Positions 45,690-53,634 are shown, counted from the first letter of the stretch. The stretch: 64,000 bases of DNA from Sphingobacterium spiritivorum (GCF_016724845.1 NZ_CP068082.1:744001-808000), one strand, 5' to 3'. Notes: a model not told the origin generated them from the letters alone. Made by a program: numbers and translations.

Positions 45690-46796
45690 ATGAAAAATTT
45701 CCTATTGATATTATCGATTTTACTGTGCTTCACAGCTTACAGCCATGCTAATGACGGGGCATTCTTTGCAAGAGGAAATCAACTTGTACCGATCAACGAA
45801 ACGGACATCAGTGTCAGAAAGGAAATCCTGACGATCAGGAAGGCAGGAGACCGACAGGTACATATCACCGTATATTATGAATTTGAAAATCCTGTTCAGG
45901 ATAAAAGAATTACGGTCGGATTTGAAGCGATGTCTCCATCCGGAGATGTAGACGGTACGCCAAAATATGGTTTCCATCCCTATATGAGAGATTTTACAGT
46001 CAAACTGAACAATCAGAATCTTCCGTATAAAGTTGCCTACGTATATGACTCGCTCTACGTCAATAACGGCAAAATTGTATCCGAACCGTTGGATAAAATC
46101 AAGAAGGAGATTGATAATGTTAATGAGGTTGGCTTTAACTATGTGTACTACTTTGATGCTCCCTTCAGAAAAGGTAAAAACAGTATCCAGCATACCTACA
46201 CCTATGACATTTCCGGTTCTATAGATTATCAGTACTATCTGGAATATGTGCTGACAGCAGCCAAGCGATGGGCAAATAAGCAGATCGACGACTTCACGCT
46301 GATTGTAGATATGGGAGATGTAACGGAATTCAATATCCATAAGACATTTTTTGACAAAAAGGAAGACTGGCAGGTCAAAGGCTGGGGAAAAACTAAAGAG
46401 GTAGAAGCACTTCCATCTTCTGTACATGAGTCGGATCAGATCCGGTTTACTATCCGTCAGGGTACACTGGTTTTTCATAAGACTAATTTTGCTCCTGCTG
46501 GTGAGCTTTATCTCTCTGCTGAAAACTACTTTCCTCCGGGAGAATCTTTTGATTCCAAAACAGATGTCCTTCCCTTTGCGGTATATGCACAGGACCGTAT
46601 TCTAAAGGCAAAGGATGAAACAAGCAAAAAAATATTACGTAATCTTCCGTTTGCAAGACGGGGATATGTTTTTAAGTCCAAAGACTTACGGGATTATTAC
46701 AGTAATATAGACTGGTATGAAGCGGATCCGAAATATATACCTGAACCTAAGAATTTGACTCCGGAGGAGCAGAAATGGCTGAAGGAATTGAAATAA
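45690..46796 (+). CDS. Secreted YARHG-domain protein, DUF4424-like
   Basis: About 368 residues from the ATG at 45690, which begins a clear signal peptide (KNFLLILSILLCFTAYSHA). Longer in-frame starts would put ~40 unlikely residues before it. The N-terminal part (NDGAFFARGNQLVPINETDISV) resembles DUF4424 proteins. The last ~50 residues (LRNLPFARRGYVFKSKDL then WYEADPKYIPE) match the YARHG domain, an extracellular module of unknown function. No enzyme motif. A long perfect hairpin closes the gene and marks the last clear chromosomal feature before the mobile element. Confidence 0.8.
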   Translation: MKNFLLILSILLCFTAYSHANDGAFFARGNQLVPINETDISVRKEILTIRKAGDRQVHITVYYEFENPVQDKRITVGFEAMSPSGDVDGTPKYGFHPYMRDFTVKLNNQNLPYKVAYVYDSLYVNNGKIVSEPLDKIKKEIDNVNEVGFNYVYYFDAPFRKGKNSIQHTYTYDISGSIDYQYYLEYVLTAAKRWANKQIDDFTLIVDMGDVTEFNIHKTFFDKKEDWQVKGWGKTKEVEALPSSVHESDQIRFTIRQGTLVFHKTNFAPAGELYLSAENYFPPGESFDSKTDVLPFAVYAQDRILKAKDETSKKILRNLPFARRGYVFKSKDLRDYYSNIDWYEADPKYIPEPKNLTPEEQKWLKELK

Positions 46797-46815
46797 GGAG
46801 TGAACTGTTCAAAAG

Positions 46816-46862
46816 AAAACACAGATGCCTCCTGAACCAAGTTCAGGAGGCATCTGTGTTTT
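46816..46862. terminator. Long perfect hairpin terminator after the YARHG gene
   Basis: A 22-bp perfect stem (46816-46837 with 46841-46862) with a CAA loop and A/T ends. It starts 19 bp after the stop codon of the YARHG gene. Confidence 0.9.
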
Positions 46863-46991
46863 ATAAAATAAAGTTTCAGTAAAAATACATTAAAGATTAA
46901 TAACAGGCAAAACGGTTGTAAATAAGGGCTTTACAGCCGTTTTGTGATTTTTTGGTAATGAGGTAAAAAGCAGGAAAAAGCGAGGTTTGGC

Positions 46992-47020
46992 AAAAGTAAG
47001 GTTACTAAAACGTTACTTTT
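46992..47020. repeat. Nested inverted repeats upstream of the integrase
   Basis: AAAAGTAA (46992-46999) is an inverted repeat of TTACTTTT (47013-47020), and AGTAA-GG-TTACT is nested in the left arm. Three GTTAC/GTAAC units in 29 bp suggest integrase arm-type or Xis binding sites. No experimental parallel is known to me for this exact motif. Confidence 0.45.
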
Positions 47021-47129
47021 AAATATTAGAAACAATCGTTTTAAAATACTGTATTTCAGCTTTCTGCATAGTTTTTCATATTGTTCAGTAGCTCACATAG
47101 GTTTAATTTTATCATTAAGAATTGTGAGT

Positions 47130-48380
47130 ATGGAAACGACAAAAAAATCAACGTTTAAGGTATTGTTCTATCTTAAAAAGAACGCTCCAAAGAAAAACGG
47201 AAAAGTTACGGTTATGTGCAGAATTACCGTAAACGGCAAACAGTCTGCATTCAGTACAAAGCTGGATATTTCCGCAACAAATTGGGATTTGAAGTACGGT
47301 AGGGTTTTAGGTAAAAGCCGAGAAGCACAAGACACAAACAGGAAACTTGACAAAATTCGTTCGGGTATTGAGGAATGCTATTCCAAAATTCTGAAGAATG
47401 AGGGGGCTGTAAACAGTGCTAAACTTAAAAACACCTTTCTCGGTATGGAAAGTGGAGAAATAACCTTTTTCAAATTCTATGAACAGTTCCTGTCCGACTA
47501 TGAGAAAAAGGTTAATAGTGGACTTCGGGTAAATGGCACACGCAGTAAATACAAAATACTTTTGAAACATCTTCGAAATTTTGCACTTACAAAATATGGT
47601 TATTCCGATGTGTCTTTTAACGACCTTACTCCTGATTTTGTACAGGAATTTGATTACTACCTGCGTGACGCCCAAAGCTTGGCGCACAACACCATTTGGC
47701 TGTATATGATTGGCTTTACCACGCTTTGTCGATTAGCAATGAGCAGAAAGCATCTTGCTTTCAATCCGTTCAGCGAGTACAAGAACACTAAAAAGGACAA
47801 AGACAGAGGTTATCTGCTACGGAACGAGTTGGAACAGCTTGTAACATTCAACTGCGAGAAAAAGAAAGACGAATTGGTTAAAGATTTGTTTGTGTTCAGT
47901 TGCTTTACAGGATTGTCTTATTCGGATATGAAAGGGCTTAGAAACAGTAATATTCAGGATTTCTTTGATGACAATCAATGGATTATCGTACGCAGAAAGA
48001 AAACGGCTACATCGTCAAACGTGATGCTTTTGGATATACCGAAAATGATTATCGAAAAGTATGCAGGATTTGCAAAGGACGGAAAGGTATTTCCTGTACC
48101 TTCAAATACAATCTGTAATGACAGCCTAAAGAGAATATCACAACTTATTGACTGCCTGAAAGAAAAGAAAGTAACCTTTCATTTGGCACGTCATACATTT
48201 GCCACATTGTTTTTGAGTGAGGGCGTTCCGCTCGAAAGTTTGAGCAAAATGTTAGGGCATAAAAACATTGCCACAACACAGATTTATGCCAAGATACTTA
48301 ACGAGAAAGTTGGTAAGGATATGCAAAAAGTATCACATAAATTCAAAGGTATGGAGCAGTTTTTTGTGGCTCAATTCTAA
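47130..48380 (+). CDS. int: Tyrosine-type site-specific integrase (IntDOT-like)
   Basis: A 416-residue tyrosine recombinase. The N-terminal arm-binding domain (1-90, with VMCRITVNGKQSAFSTKLDI) and a SAM-like core-binding domain (about 105-215) precede the catalytic domain. Motifs: TGLSYSDMKGL in the Arg-I region, HLARHTFAT (His-x-x-Arg) and LGHKNIATTQIYAKI with the catalytic Tyr. The Arg-I position reads Ser, as established for IntDOT of CTnDOT-type elements. ATG at 47130 is preferred over GTG at 47124. It is the left-end gene of a mobile element that continues through the relaxase and metal genes. A terminator follows. Confidence 0.93.
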   Translation: METTKKSTFKVLFYLKKNAPKKNGKVTVMCRITVNGKQSAFSTKLDISATNWDLKYGRVLGKSREAQDTNRKLDKIRSGIEECYSKILKNEGAVNSAKLKNTFLGMESGEITFFKFYEQFLSDYEKKVNSGLRVNGTRSKYKILLKHLRNFALTKYGYSDVSFNDLTPDFVQEFDYYLRDAQSLAHNTIWLYMIGFTTLCRLAMSRKHLAFNPFSEYKNTKKDKDRGYLLRNELEQLVTFNCEKKKDELVKDLFVFSCFTGLSYSDMKGLRNSNIQDFFDDNQWIIVRRKKTATSSNVMLLDIPKMIIEKYAGFAKDGKVFPVPSNTICNDSLKRISQLIDCLKEKKVTFHLARHTFATLFLSEGVPLESLSKMLGHKNIATTQIYAKILNEKVGKDMQKVSHKFKGMEQFFVAQF

Positions 48381-48400
48381 AACCTGTAAAGCGATTAAAG

Positions 48401-48430
48401 AAAGCCAATGCAGTTTTTTGCATTGGCTTT
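48401..48430 (+). terminator. Terminator after the integrase
   Basis: AAAGCCAATGCA (48401-48412) pairs perfectly with TGCATTGGCTTT (48419-48430), followed by a T-rich run, 20 bp after the integrase stop. Confidence 0.88.
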
Positions 48431-48462
48431 TTGTATTTTTGAAGTCAATAAAACAACAAATT

Positions 48463-49254
48463 ATGATTGAACAATTTTCACAAAAGACACAAGAAGAATT
48501 AAAATCTTATGTTTATATTTTAATAGACCCAAGAGATAATAAAATATTCTATGTTGGAAAAGGGTATGGAAATCGTGTTTTTTCACATATTAATGAAGCG
48601 ATATTCAACCCAGTCGGAACTGAAAAATTAGAGATTATAAGAGCCATAAAACAAGAAGATCTAAAAGTAAAACATTTTATAGTGCGACACGGATTAGAAG
48701 AAAATGAAGCACTAATAGTTGAAGCTGTTTTAATTGATTTTTTAACTTTTAAGGATTTTATAGAGGTTGCGAAAATTTCAAATATAGTTGCAGGACATTA
48801 TTCATTTAATCAAGGGATTAAAACTGTTAATGAGTGTGAAATACTTTACAATTGTGAAGTATTGAAAAAAGAAGATATTAAACATAACGTTTTAGTAATC
48901 AATATAAACAAAACATACGATAATAAACGAAAAAAGAAAAGTGAGAACCCTATTTATGACAGACCAAATATTTATGAAGCAACCAGAGGTTGGTGGGTAT
49001 TAGACAAAGACAGAGCAGAAAATTCAGATTTCGTTTTAGCTGAATATAAAGGTGTAATAAGAGCGATATTTAAGCCTGAAAAATGGGTTCAAGATATTGA
49101 AAATAGAGGTGTCAAAAGATGGGGATTTGAAGGTTCAGAAGTTACTTCAAAAGAAATTCTTGATATATATATGAATAAAGAAGTTCCTAAAATTAGAGGA
49201 ATGGCAAATCCAATTCGTTATTTTGAAAAAATACCCACAACTACAGGGTATTAG
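48463..49254 (+). CDS. GIY-YIG nuclease-domain protein (LEM-3-like), AT-rich cargo
   Basis: A 263-residue protein starting at the ATG at 48463 (right after the terminator; upstream in-frame codons run into the integrase gene). The N-terminal domain has SYVYILIDPRDNKIFYVGKG then NRVFSHINEA, the GIY-YIG core as found in LEM-3-like endonucleases (YVYIL and FYVGKG forming the split GIY and YIG parts). The C-terminal part (about 140-260) is unfamiliar and contains YEATRGWWVLDKDRAENSDF. Composition is clearly more AT-rich than the integrase and mob genes, indicating separate acquisition. Its role is unknown: accessory recombination, defence or homing are possible. Own terminator behind it. Confidence 0.75.
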   Translation: MIEQFSQKTQEELKSYVYILIDPRDNKIFYVGKGYGNRVFSHINEAIFNPVGTEKLEIIRAIKQEDLKVKHFIVRHGLEENEALIVEAVLIDFLTFKDFIEVAKISNIVAGHYSFNQGIKTVNECEILYNCEVLKKEDIKHNVLVININKTYDNKRKKKSENPIYDRPNIYEATRGWWVLDKDRAENSDFVLAEYKGVIRAIFKPEKWVQDIENRGVKRWGFEGSEVTSKEILDIYMNKEVPKIRGMANPIRYFEKIPTTTGY

Positions 49255-49256
49255 GC

Positions 49257-49294
49257 AAGAAACAGCCCGCCGCTTAAAGCAGTGGCTGTTTCTT
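49257..49294. terminator. Terminator after the GIY-YIG gene
   Basis: AAGAAACAGCC (49257-49267) pairs with GGCTGTTTCTT (49284-49294). It is an 11-bp stem with a 16-nt loop, between convergent genes. Confidence 0.75.
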
Positions 49295-49329
49295 TAATTG
49301 ACCTCCCGGTTACAGTTTCAGATAGTTGG

Positions 49330-49611
49330 TTAACGCTGATAGTTGTCTTCCAATACCTTGATAATATCGCTTTCACGAAACAATATTTTTCGTTCGAGCT
49401 TGATAAAAGGTATCAGTCCGTCATCCCTGTACTGTTGCAATGTCCGTTTGCTGATATGTAACATCTCGCAAACCTGTTCGCCTGACAGGTAGATTTCTCC
49501 TTTTAAGAGTGGATGAAAATATTCCCTGATATACAGCAGTTCATTTTTGATGCCTACTACAGCTTCGAGCAAGGCAATCATATCTTCGTTTGAATTTCCA
49601 ATCTGTTTCAT
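49330..49611 (-). CDS. Small HTH protein, excisionase-like (second of pair)
   Basis: A 93-residue protein with a short N-terminal helix region and a C-terminal MerR/HTH_17-type winged helix: YLSGEQVCEMLHISKRTLQQ then YRDDGLIPFIKLERKI. Such proteins act as excisionases or transcription factors in Bacteroidota integrative elements. Its ATG overlaps the stop of the similar gene upstream (ATGA), so the pair is co-translated. The two paralogs share about 35-40% of residues by eye across the HTH. Confidence 0.85.
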   Translation of the reverse strand: MKQIGNSNEDMIALLEAVVGIKNELLYIREYFHPLLKGEIYLSGEQVCEMLHISKRTLQQYRDDGLIPFIKLERKILFRESDIIKVLEDNYQR

Positions 49612-49904
49612 TTCTTTTGCTTTTTTAATGGTCGCTCTCCCTGCAGCAGTAATTCCACTTCGGATAATCTGAAATATGTTTTCCGATTGATTTGCGTTGC
49701 CCCAAGAATACCTTTTGCCCTGTACGTCTGCAAAGTTCGTTTACTGATGTTGAGCAGTTGGCAGGCTTCCTGTTGGTCGAGCCATTTTGTTGCCTGTTGC
49801 AGTGCTTTGTAGGGTGCAGTCATTTCCGCTATCAAATTGGAAACTTCCTTTACTTCCCTATGCAATGCCTTTAAAATCTGAATGTCCAAAACCGTTATTT
49901 CCAT
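49608..49904 (-). CDS. Small HTH protein, excisionase-like (first of pair)
   Basis: A 98-residue protein: N-terminal helix (about 1-40), then a HTH_17 domain with WLDQQEACQLLNISKRTLQT and YRAKGILGATQINRKTYF. It is paralogous to the overlapping downstream gene. A promoter-like segment with a TACCTCTG box lies about 65 bp upstream on the minus strand (49969-49984 region) and shares a 16-bp block with the promoter region of the DUF3408 gene. Likely role: control of excision or transfer genes. Confidence 0.85.
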   Translation of the reverse strand: MEITVLDIQILKALHREVKEVSNLIAEMTAPYKALQQATKWLDQQEACQLLNISKRTLQTYRAKGILGATQINRKTYFRLSEVELLLQGERPLKKQKK

Positions 49905-49968
49905 ATCATGTCATTTATACCTCGAAAATAAAAGCAATTCATATAAGATTTCTCAATGTTGCAGTCAG

Positions 49969-49984
49969 AGGTAGCGTTTGGCGT
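49969..49984 (-). promoter_or_regulatory. Shared promoter block A (ACGCCAAAY-GCTACCT)
   Basis: Read on the minus strand: ACGCCAAACGCTACCT, followed by CTGACTGC. It is nearly identical to the block at 51673-51688. The TACCTCTG part is one base from the Bacteroidota -7 consensus TAnnTTTG and points at the HTH gene pair. Confidence 0.55.
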
Positions 49985-50003
49985 ACAGTTGCCAAATACG
50001 GTA

Positions 50004-50384
50004 TTACATTCCCAATTTTGGTTTATTATTTTTCGGACGAGTTTGTTGTGATTTGATTGTATTGTCCATTCTCAAAGCTGGTTTTTTGTTGGTTTGTACA
50101 GTCTGACTTTTTCCATCGTTTTTGAAATCCGAACGCATAACCGTTTTTGTTGCACCTATTACGCTTTCAGGTTCGGTAGTCTGTTTTTGTTGTTCAACAC
50201 GCTTGCCACCGAACAACCTGCCCAGACCTAAACCCTTTGTATCTTTGAATTGACGTTTAAAGTTGGTAATAAAATTGGAAATCGGGTCGCTATGCTTATC
50301 GACCTGCATAAAAGGAGCATTCTTTTTTTTCTCGGATAGCTCGTTTTCTTTACGCTCTTTGTTGGTATTTACTTTTTGTGCCAT
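50004..50384 (-). CDS. Charged protein of unknown function, mobile-element associated
   Basis: About 126 residues from the ATG at 50382-50384; a longer frame from 50474 adds 30 unlikely residues. The protein is rich in Lys, Gln, Asn and Thr and mostly disordered (NTNKERKENELSEKKK, ending RPKNNKPKLGM). One short ordered-looking stretch lies around ISNFITNFKRQFKDTKGLGL. I do not recognise a family. Position between the HTH pair and the DUF3408 gene suggests a mobilization or regulatory accessory. Confidence 0.6.
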   Translation of the reverse strand: MAQKVNTNKERKENELSEKKKNAPFMQVDKHSDPISNFITNFKRQFKDTKGLGLGRLFGGKRVEQQKQTTEPESVIGATKTVMRSDFKNDGKSQTVQTNKKPALRMDNTIKSQQTRPKNNKPKLGM

Positions 50385-50889
50385 AGGTTCAAAATTTTTC
50401 CCAATATAGAACACAAGAGAATGTATTATTTTCATTTGGCTTTTTGTGGCAGTATTTGGCTTATATTGGCACAATAGGAATGGAAAGTAATCCTTAAAAC
50501 ACTTTAACTTTTCCTCGCAAAGCCCTCACGGATTTAAAGAGTTTTCTACGGATAAAGGAAAGCATACCAAAAACATCCTATCCTTACCCCTTACGTGTTT
50601 TTTGTACCCTTTCTTTGATTGGAATGGATTAAAAAAGAATAAAAAGGTCGCAAAGATAAAGCGGACAGCCACCGCACCACCCAACCAAAAGCTTACGGCA
50701 TAATGGCAGGGCAAAAGGTGGCTTCGCAGAGTTGTTGTGTGATTGCCCTGCCACCCTTCGGGACTTATTCCGTTTCCTTTTGGTTTTTCCCCTGTCCGCC
50801 TTGTTAAAATGGCTTTCTTTTTTTTCTGTTTTTTTGTTTTGAAAATAATTTTTGAGAGGGAATTACGCATCCTTATCAATGGGCAGTTA
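50385..50889. other. Non-coding stretch with a 10-bp inverted repeat; possible oriT or structured RNA
   Basis: No convincing gene in this ~500-bp gap. A leftward 117-codon frame (50526-50879) is low-complexity at both ends and probably spurious. The central part is GC-richer and contains TGGCAGGGCA (50704-50713) with its perfect inverted partner TGCCCTGCCA (50744-50753). This could be part of a transfer origin or a structured RNA. Confidence 0.45.
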
Positions 50890-51390
50890 TCAAAACAATG
50901 GCTTGTGCTTATCGTTATAGATTTCCTTAATCAGTTCTCCGAACTCCTGAAAGTGGTACTCGATAATGTTGTCCAGATACGCATAAATCGTCAGTTTGTC
51001 AATTCCTATAATGTTGGTAAGCCTGTTAAATGTTTCGTGGTGTTCCTGCCGTACATAGACTGATTTACCCCTACTTGCAGTACTGTTCGGAATTTTAAAG
51101 AACTGTCCGCAGTAATCCTCTTTGGTCAGTTTTTTGGTTTTAGAAGTGCCTTTTTTAGAATTGTTGACCAATGGCTTTGAATGTTCCGTTTCTGTTGCTA
51201 TTTCCTCGGGTTCTTCTCCTGCCATTACACGCATAATAGCTTCCTCGTCAACTTCGGGTTTTGCAAAGTCTTCCCGATGTGTTATTCCTTGTTGTTTCAT
51301 CAAAGGTTGTTTCTTTTCATCAGTTAGGAAATTTTCAATAGAGAAATCTTCTTTTTCGGGTTGCTGATTTTTGTTTTCTTCGTGTACCAT
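50890..51390 (-). CDS. DUF3408 protein of conjugative elements
   Basis: About 166 residues from the ATG at 51388-51390. The N-terminal 90 residues are acidic and disordered; the C-terminal domain reads KEDYCGQFFKIPNSTASRGK then SVYVRQEHHETFNRLTNIIG and ends in an EYHFQEFGELIKEIYNDK helix. This is the DUF3408 domain found next to ParA and mob genes in CTnDOT-like elements, probably a ribbon-helix-helix-type DNA binder. The ParA gene that usually precedes it is absent; instead 540 bp without a gene follow upstream. Confidence 0.82.
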   Translation of the reverse strand: MVHEENKNQQPEKEDFSIENFLTDEKKQPLMKQQGITHREDFAKPEVDEEAIMRVMAGEEPEEIATETEHSKPLVNNSKKGTSKTKKLTKEDYCGQFFKIPNSTASRGKSVYVRQEHHETFNRLTNIIGIDKLTIYAYLDNIIEYHFQEFGELIKEIYNDKHKPLF

Positions 51391-51463
51391 ATCTCTTGTT
51401 TTTAATATTATATCCAATTAGCTGTTTGGTTAACTAAGCAATCAGCTGTACATACTGTTGCAT

Positions 51464-51479
51464 CTATCTACCTATCTAC
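51464..51479. repeat. Tandem octamer CTATCTAC x2
   Basis: Two exact head-to-tail copies of CTATCTAC, followed by a partial third (CTAA). It could be a small iteron for a ParA/DUF3408-type protein. Confidence 0.4.
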
Positions 51480-51672
51480 CTAAGCACCTGCATACCCCTA
51501 ATTGGTTAGTTCATTAACTCAAAAATCTGTAATTCGTCTGCATTCAATCACGCAGATTTGCTGTCAGGATTTATGCTGATTGGTTACATAGTTAAGGATA
51601 TAAACAATCAGCCAGCTAACCATATACAAAGAAAGCAAAAGCAGTCCCAGTCTATGTTGATATGGCACTCAA

Positions 51673-51688
51673 AGGTAGCATTTGGCGT
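51673..51688 (-). promoter_or_regulatory. Shared promoter block B (ACGCCAAAY-GCTACCT)
   Basis: On the minus strand: ACGCCAAATGCTACCT then TTGAGTGC, giving TACCTTTG, an exact TAnnTTTG -7 box. It matches block A at 49969-49984 in 15 of 16 bases and beyond. It points toward the DUF3408 gene with a ~280-nt leader. Confidence 0.6.
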
Positions 51689-51933
51689 TCATTGTCGTTA
51701 TGGTAAATAGCTGTTTTTCAAATAGTCTTATCGAACTTTGTAATCGGGGCAGTTGATTTTTTCGGCTAACTCCAATCCGTTTGCAAAACGGATTTTTCTG
51801 AACTCCTGTTCAGAGCAAGTTATCTTTTGAGGTACTCGAAATGAATTTCGGCACTCAAAAGCACTTGCCCTTGCAGGGAGCTGAAAACCGCTCCGAAGTC
51901 GCAGTTTTGTTTAACATTAGAAATGGATTTATT

Positions 51934-52368
51934 ATGGAAGAAAAGAACAGTAAACAAATTAGGAAAACAGGGAGAAAACCGAAGAATGACCCTGCCGTAC
52001 ATCGGTATTCTATTAACCTGAATGCAGAGGAAAACGCCAAGTTCCTTGCCCTCTTTGACCAATCGGGGATAAGTGTAAAGGCACATTTCATTACGGCTTG
52101 CATCTTTCAAAAGACCGTAAAGACCGTAAAAATTGATATGAATGCGGTAGAATACCACGCAGGACTGACCAAATTTTTCAGTCAGTTTCGAGGAATAGCA
52201 ACCAATTACAATCAGATTGTAAGGCTATTGAACGCCAATTTTTCGGAGAAAAAAGCATCTGCATATCTCTATAAATTGGAAAAACAGACCGCAAAAATGA
52301 AAGAACTGTTGCTAAAGGTTTTAATTCTTACCGACAGATTTGAAAAGCAATATCTACATAAAGAGTAA
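51934..52368 (+). CDS. mobA: MobA-like mobilization protein (relaxosome accessory)
   Basis: About 144 residues from the ATG at 51934; an in-frame ATG at 51841 would add 31. It has a basic N-terminus (KQIRKTGRKPKNDPAVHRYS) and a ribbon-helix-helix-like start (RYSINLNAEENAKFLALFD), followed by a helical part with FFSQFRGIATNYNQIVRLLN, a signature of MobC/MobA-type nicking accessory proteins. It ends 4 bp before the relaxase start. It should bind the transfer origin and help the relaxase nick DNA. Confidence 0.85.
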   Translation: MEEKNSKQIRKTGRKPKNDPAVHRYSINLNAEENAKFLALFDQSGISVKAHFITACIFQKTVKTVKIDMNAVEYHAGLTKFFSQFRGIATNYNQIVRLLNANFSEKKASAYLYKLEKQTAKMKELLLKVLILTDRFEKQYLHKE

Positions 52369-52372
52369 AATT

Positions 52373-53632
52373 ATGATTGCAAAAATCGGAAAGGGAAGCA
52401 ATATGTACGGAGCGATTTTGTACAATCAGCAGAAAGTGGACAGGGAAAACGGAGCGGTTTTGTTGCTGAACAAAATACCCGACACAATGGACGGCAGGTA
52501 TTCCGTAGCGTATTTCAATAAATGTTTTGAGCCGTATTTGTCTGCAAACATCAAAACAGAAAAAACGGTACGGCATATTTCATTGAACCCAGACCCGAAA
52601 GACGAGGTAAGCGATGAGCAGTTTACGGAAATGGCACAGGAATATATGGAACGTATGGGCTACGGAAATCAGCCTTATATTGTTTTCAAACATACGGACA
52701 TTGACCGAATGCATATCCATATCGTTTCGACCTGTGTAGGCATTGACGGTAAGAAAATCCCCGATGATTACGACCACCCACGTTCAATGGCAATCTGTCG
52801 GGATTTTGAAACGAAATACAACCTGCACAAAGCAACCGAGCAGGAGCAGAAACAAGCCAACAAAGTTTTCAAACCTGTGGATTACCACAAAGGCGACATC
52901 AAAAGTCAGATTGCTTCGGTAGTACGGCATTTGCCGAAGTATTACAGCTTTCCGACTATGGGAAGCTATAATGCTTTATTGTCGCTGTTCAACATCACAG
53001 CGGAAGAAGTCAAAGGCGAGCGGAACGGTCAGCCGGTAAACGGATTGGTCTATGTGGCAGTGGACGAAAACGGAAACAAGGCAAGCAATCCGTTTAAGGC
53101 ATCGCTTTTCGGAAAAGACGCAGGAGTTGCACAACTACAAAAGCATTTTGAACAGTCAAAAGAGAAAATGAAAACCAATCCTGTAAGGTCAGTTTTAAAG
53201 AATACTGTTGAATTGGCTATGCACACGACAAGCAACGAAATAGAATTTAGAAAACAATTGACCGAACACGGTATTAATACGATTGTTCGCAGAAACGACA
53301 ACGGACGGATTTACGGAGTAACTTTCATTGACCACGAGAGCCGTAGTGTATGGAATGGTTCACAGTTAGACAGAAACCTGTCTGCAAATGTTTTTAACGA
53401 TTGGTGGAACAACGGCAACAAACCCGAACTGAAAACACAGGATAACCCTCTTTCCAAAACGAATACAATAGACAACCAACCAACGAAAGACCTTTTTGAG
53501 TTTATCCCACAGGAACATTCTCAGAATTTCGATATAGGATTATTCAGCCTTTTACCTGATGCACAAGGCGTGGATTATAAAGAAGAAACATTTGCTAAAC
53601 GGATGAAGAAGAAAAAGAGACGATTGCAATAA
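52373..53632 (+). CDS. mobB: Relaxase/mobilization nuclease (MOBP-type)
   Basis: About 419 residues from the ATG at 52373 (an upstream ATG at 52340 overlaps mobA). The N-terminal relaxase domain begins MIAKIGKGSNMYGAILYNQQ with a candidate catalytic Tyr, and has the metal triad HTDIDRMHIHIVS near residue 120 (HxDxxHxH). The C-terminal ~200 residues are a less conserved DNA-binding part. It nicks the transfer origin and pilots the strand. The coupling protein gene that usually comes next (MobC/TraG) is not found; a metal-resistance module follows instead. Confidence 0.92.
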   Translation: MIAKIGKGSNMYGAILYNQQKVDRENGAVLLLNKIPDTMDGRYSVAYFNKCFEPYLSANIKTEKTVRHISLNPDPKDEVSDEQFTEMAQEYMERMGYGNQPYIVFKHTDIDRMHIHIVSTCVGIDGKKIPDDYDHPRSMAICRDFETKYNLHKATEQEQKQANKVFKPVDYHKGDIKSQIASVVRHLPKYYSFPTMGSYNALLSLFNITAEEVKGERNGQPVNGLVYVAVDENGNKASNPFKASLFGKDAGVAQLQKHFEQSKEKMKTNPVRSVLKNTVELAMHTTSNEIEFRKQLTEHGINTIVRRNDNGRIYGVTFIDHESRSVWNGSQLDRNLSANVFNDWWNNGNKPELKTQDNPLSKTNTIDNQPTKDLFEFIPQEHSQNFDIGLFSLLPDAQGVDYKEETFAKRMKKKKRRLQ

Positions 53633-53634
53633 AC

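Larger units (their letters stand above)
46797..47129. other. Element boundary region with several inverted repeats
   Basis: This 333-bp gap holds a strong terminator (46816-46862), an imperfect hairpin CAAAACGG...CCGTTTTG (46908-46944), and the repeat AAAAGTAA...TTACTTTT (46992-47020). No gene is seen. The left end (attachment site) of the integrated element should lie between ~46863 and ~47100, but its partner repeat is outside the window. Confidence 0.55.
51391..51933. other. Divergent control region between DUF3408 and mobA
   Basis: A 540-bp gap between divergent genes. It holds two tandem copies of CTATCTAC (51464-51479), several AATCAGC/GCTGATT repeats, the shared promoter block at 51673-51688, and just before mobA a small inverted repeat GGAGC...GCTCC near 51877-51894. 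No gene is seen. An upstream relaxosome region such as this is a good place for an oriT. Confidence 0.5.

Noticed and set aside
45720..46478. 252-codon leftward frame opposite the YARHG gene
   Set aside because: The rightward frame has a signal peptide and a recognisable YARHG domain; the opposite frame has no features.
50526..50879. Leftward 117-codon frame between the charged protein and DUF3408 genes
   Set aside because: The ends are low-complexity (poly-Lys, poly-Phe), the middle coincides with an inverted repeat, and no domain is visible. It is treated as non-coding.
51464..51479. CRISPR-like repeat
   Set aside because: Only two 8-bp units without spacers, and no cas genes. Kept only as a small tandem repeat.
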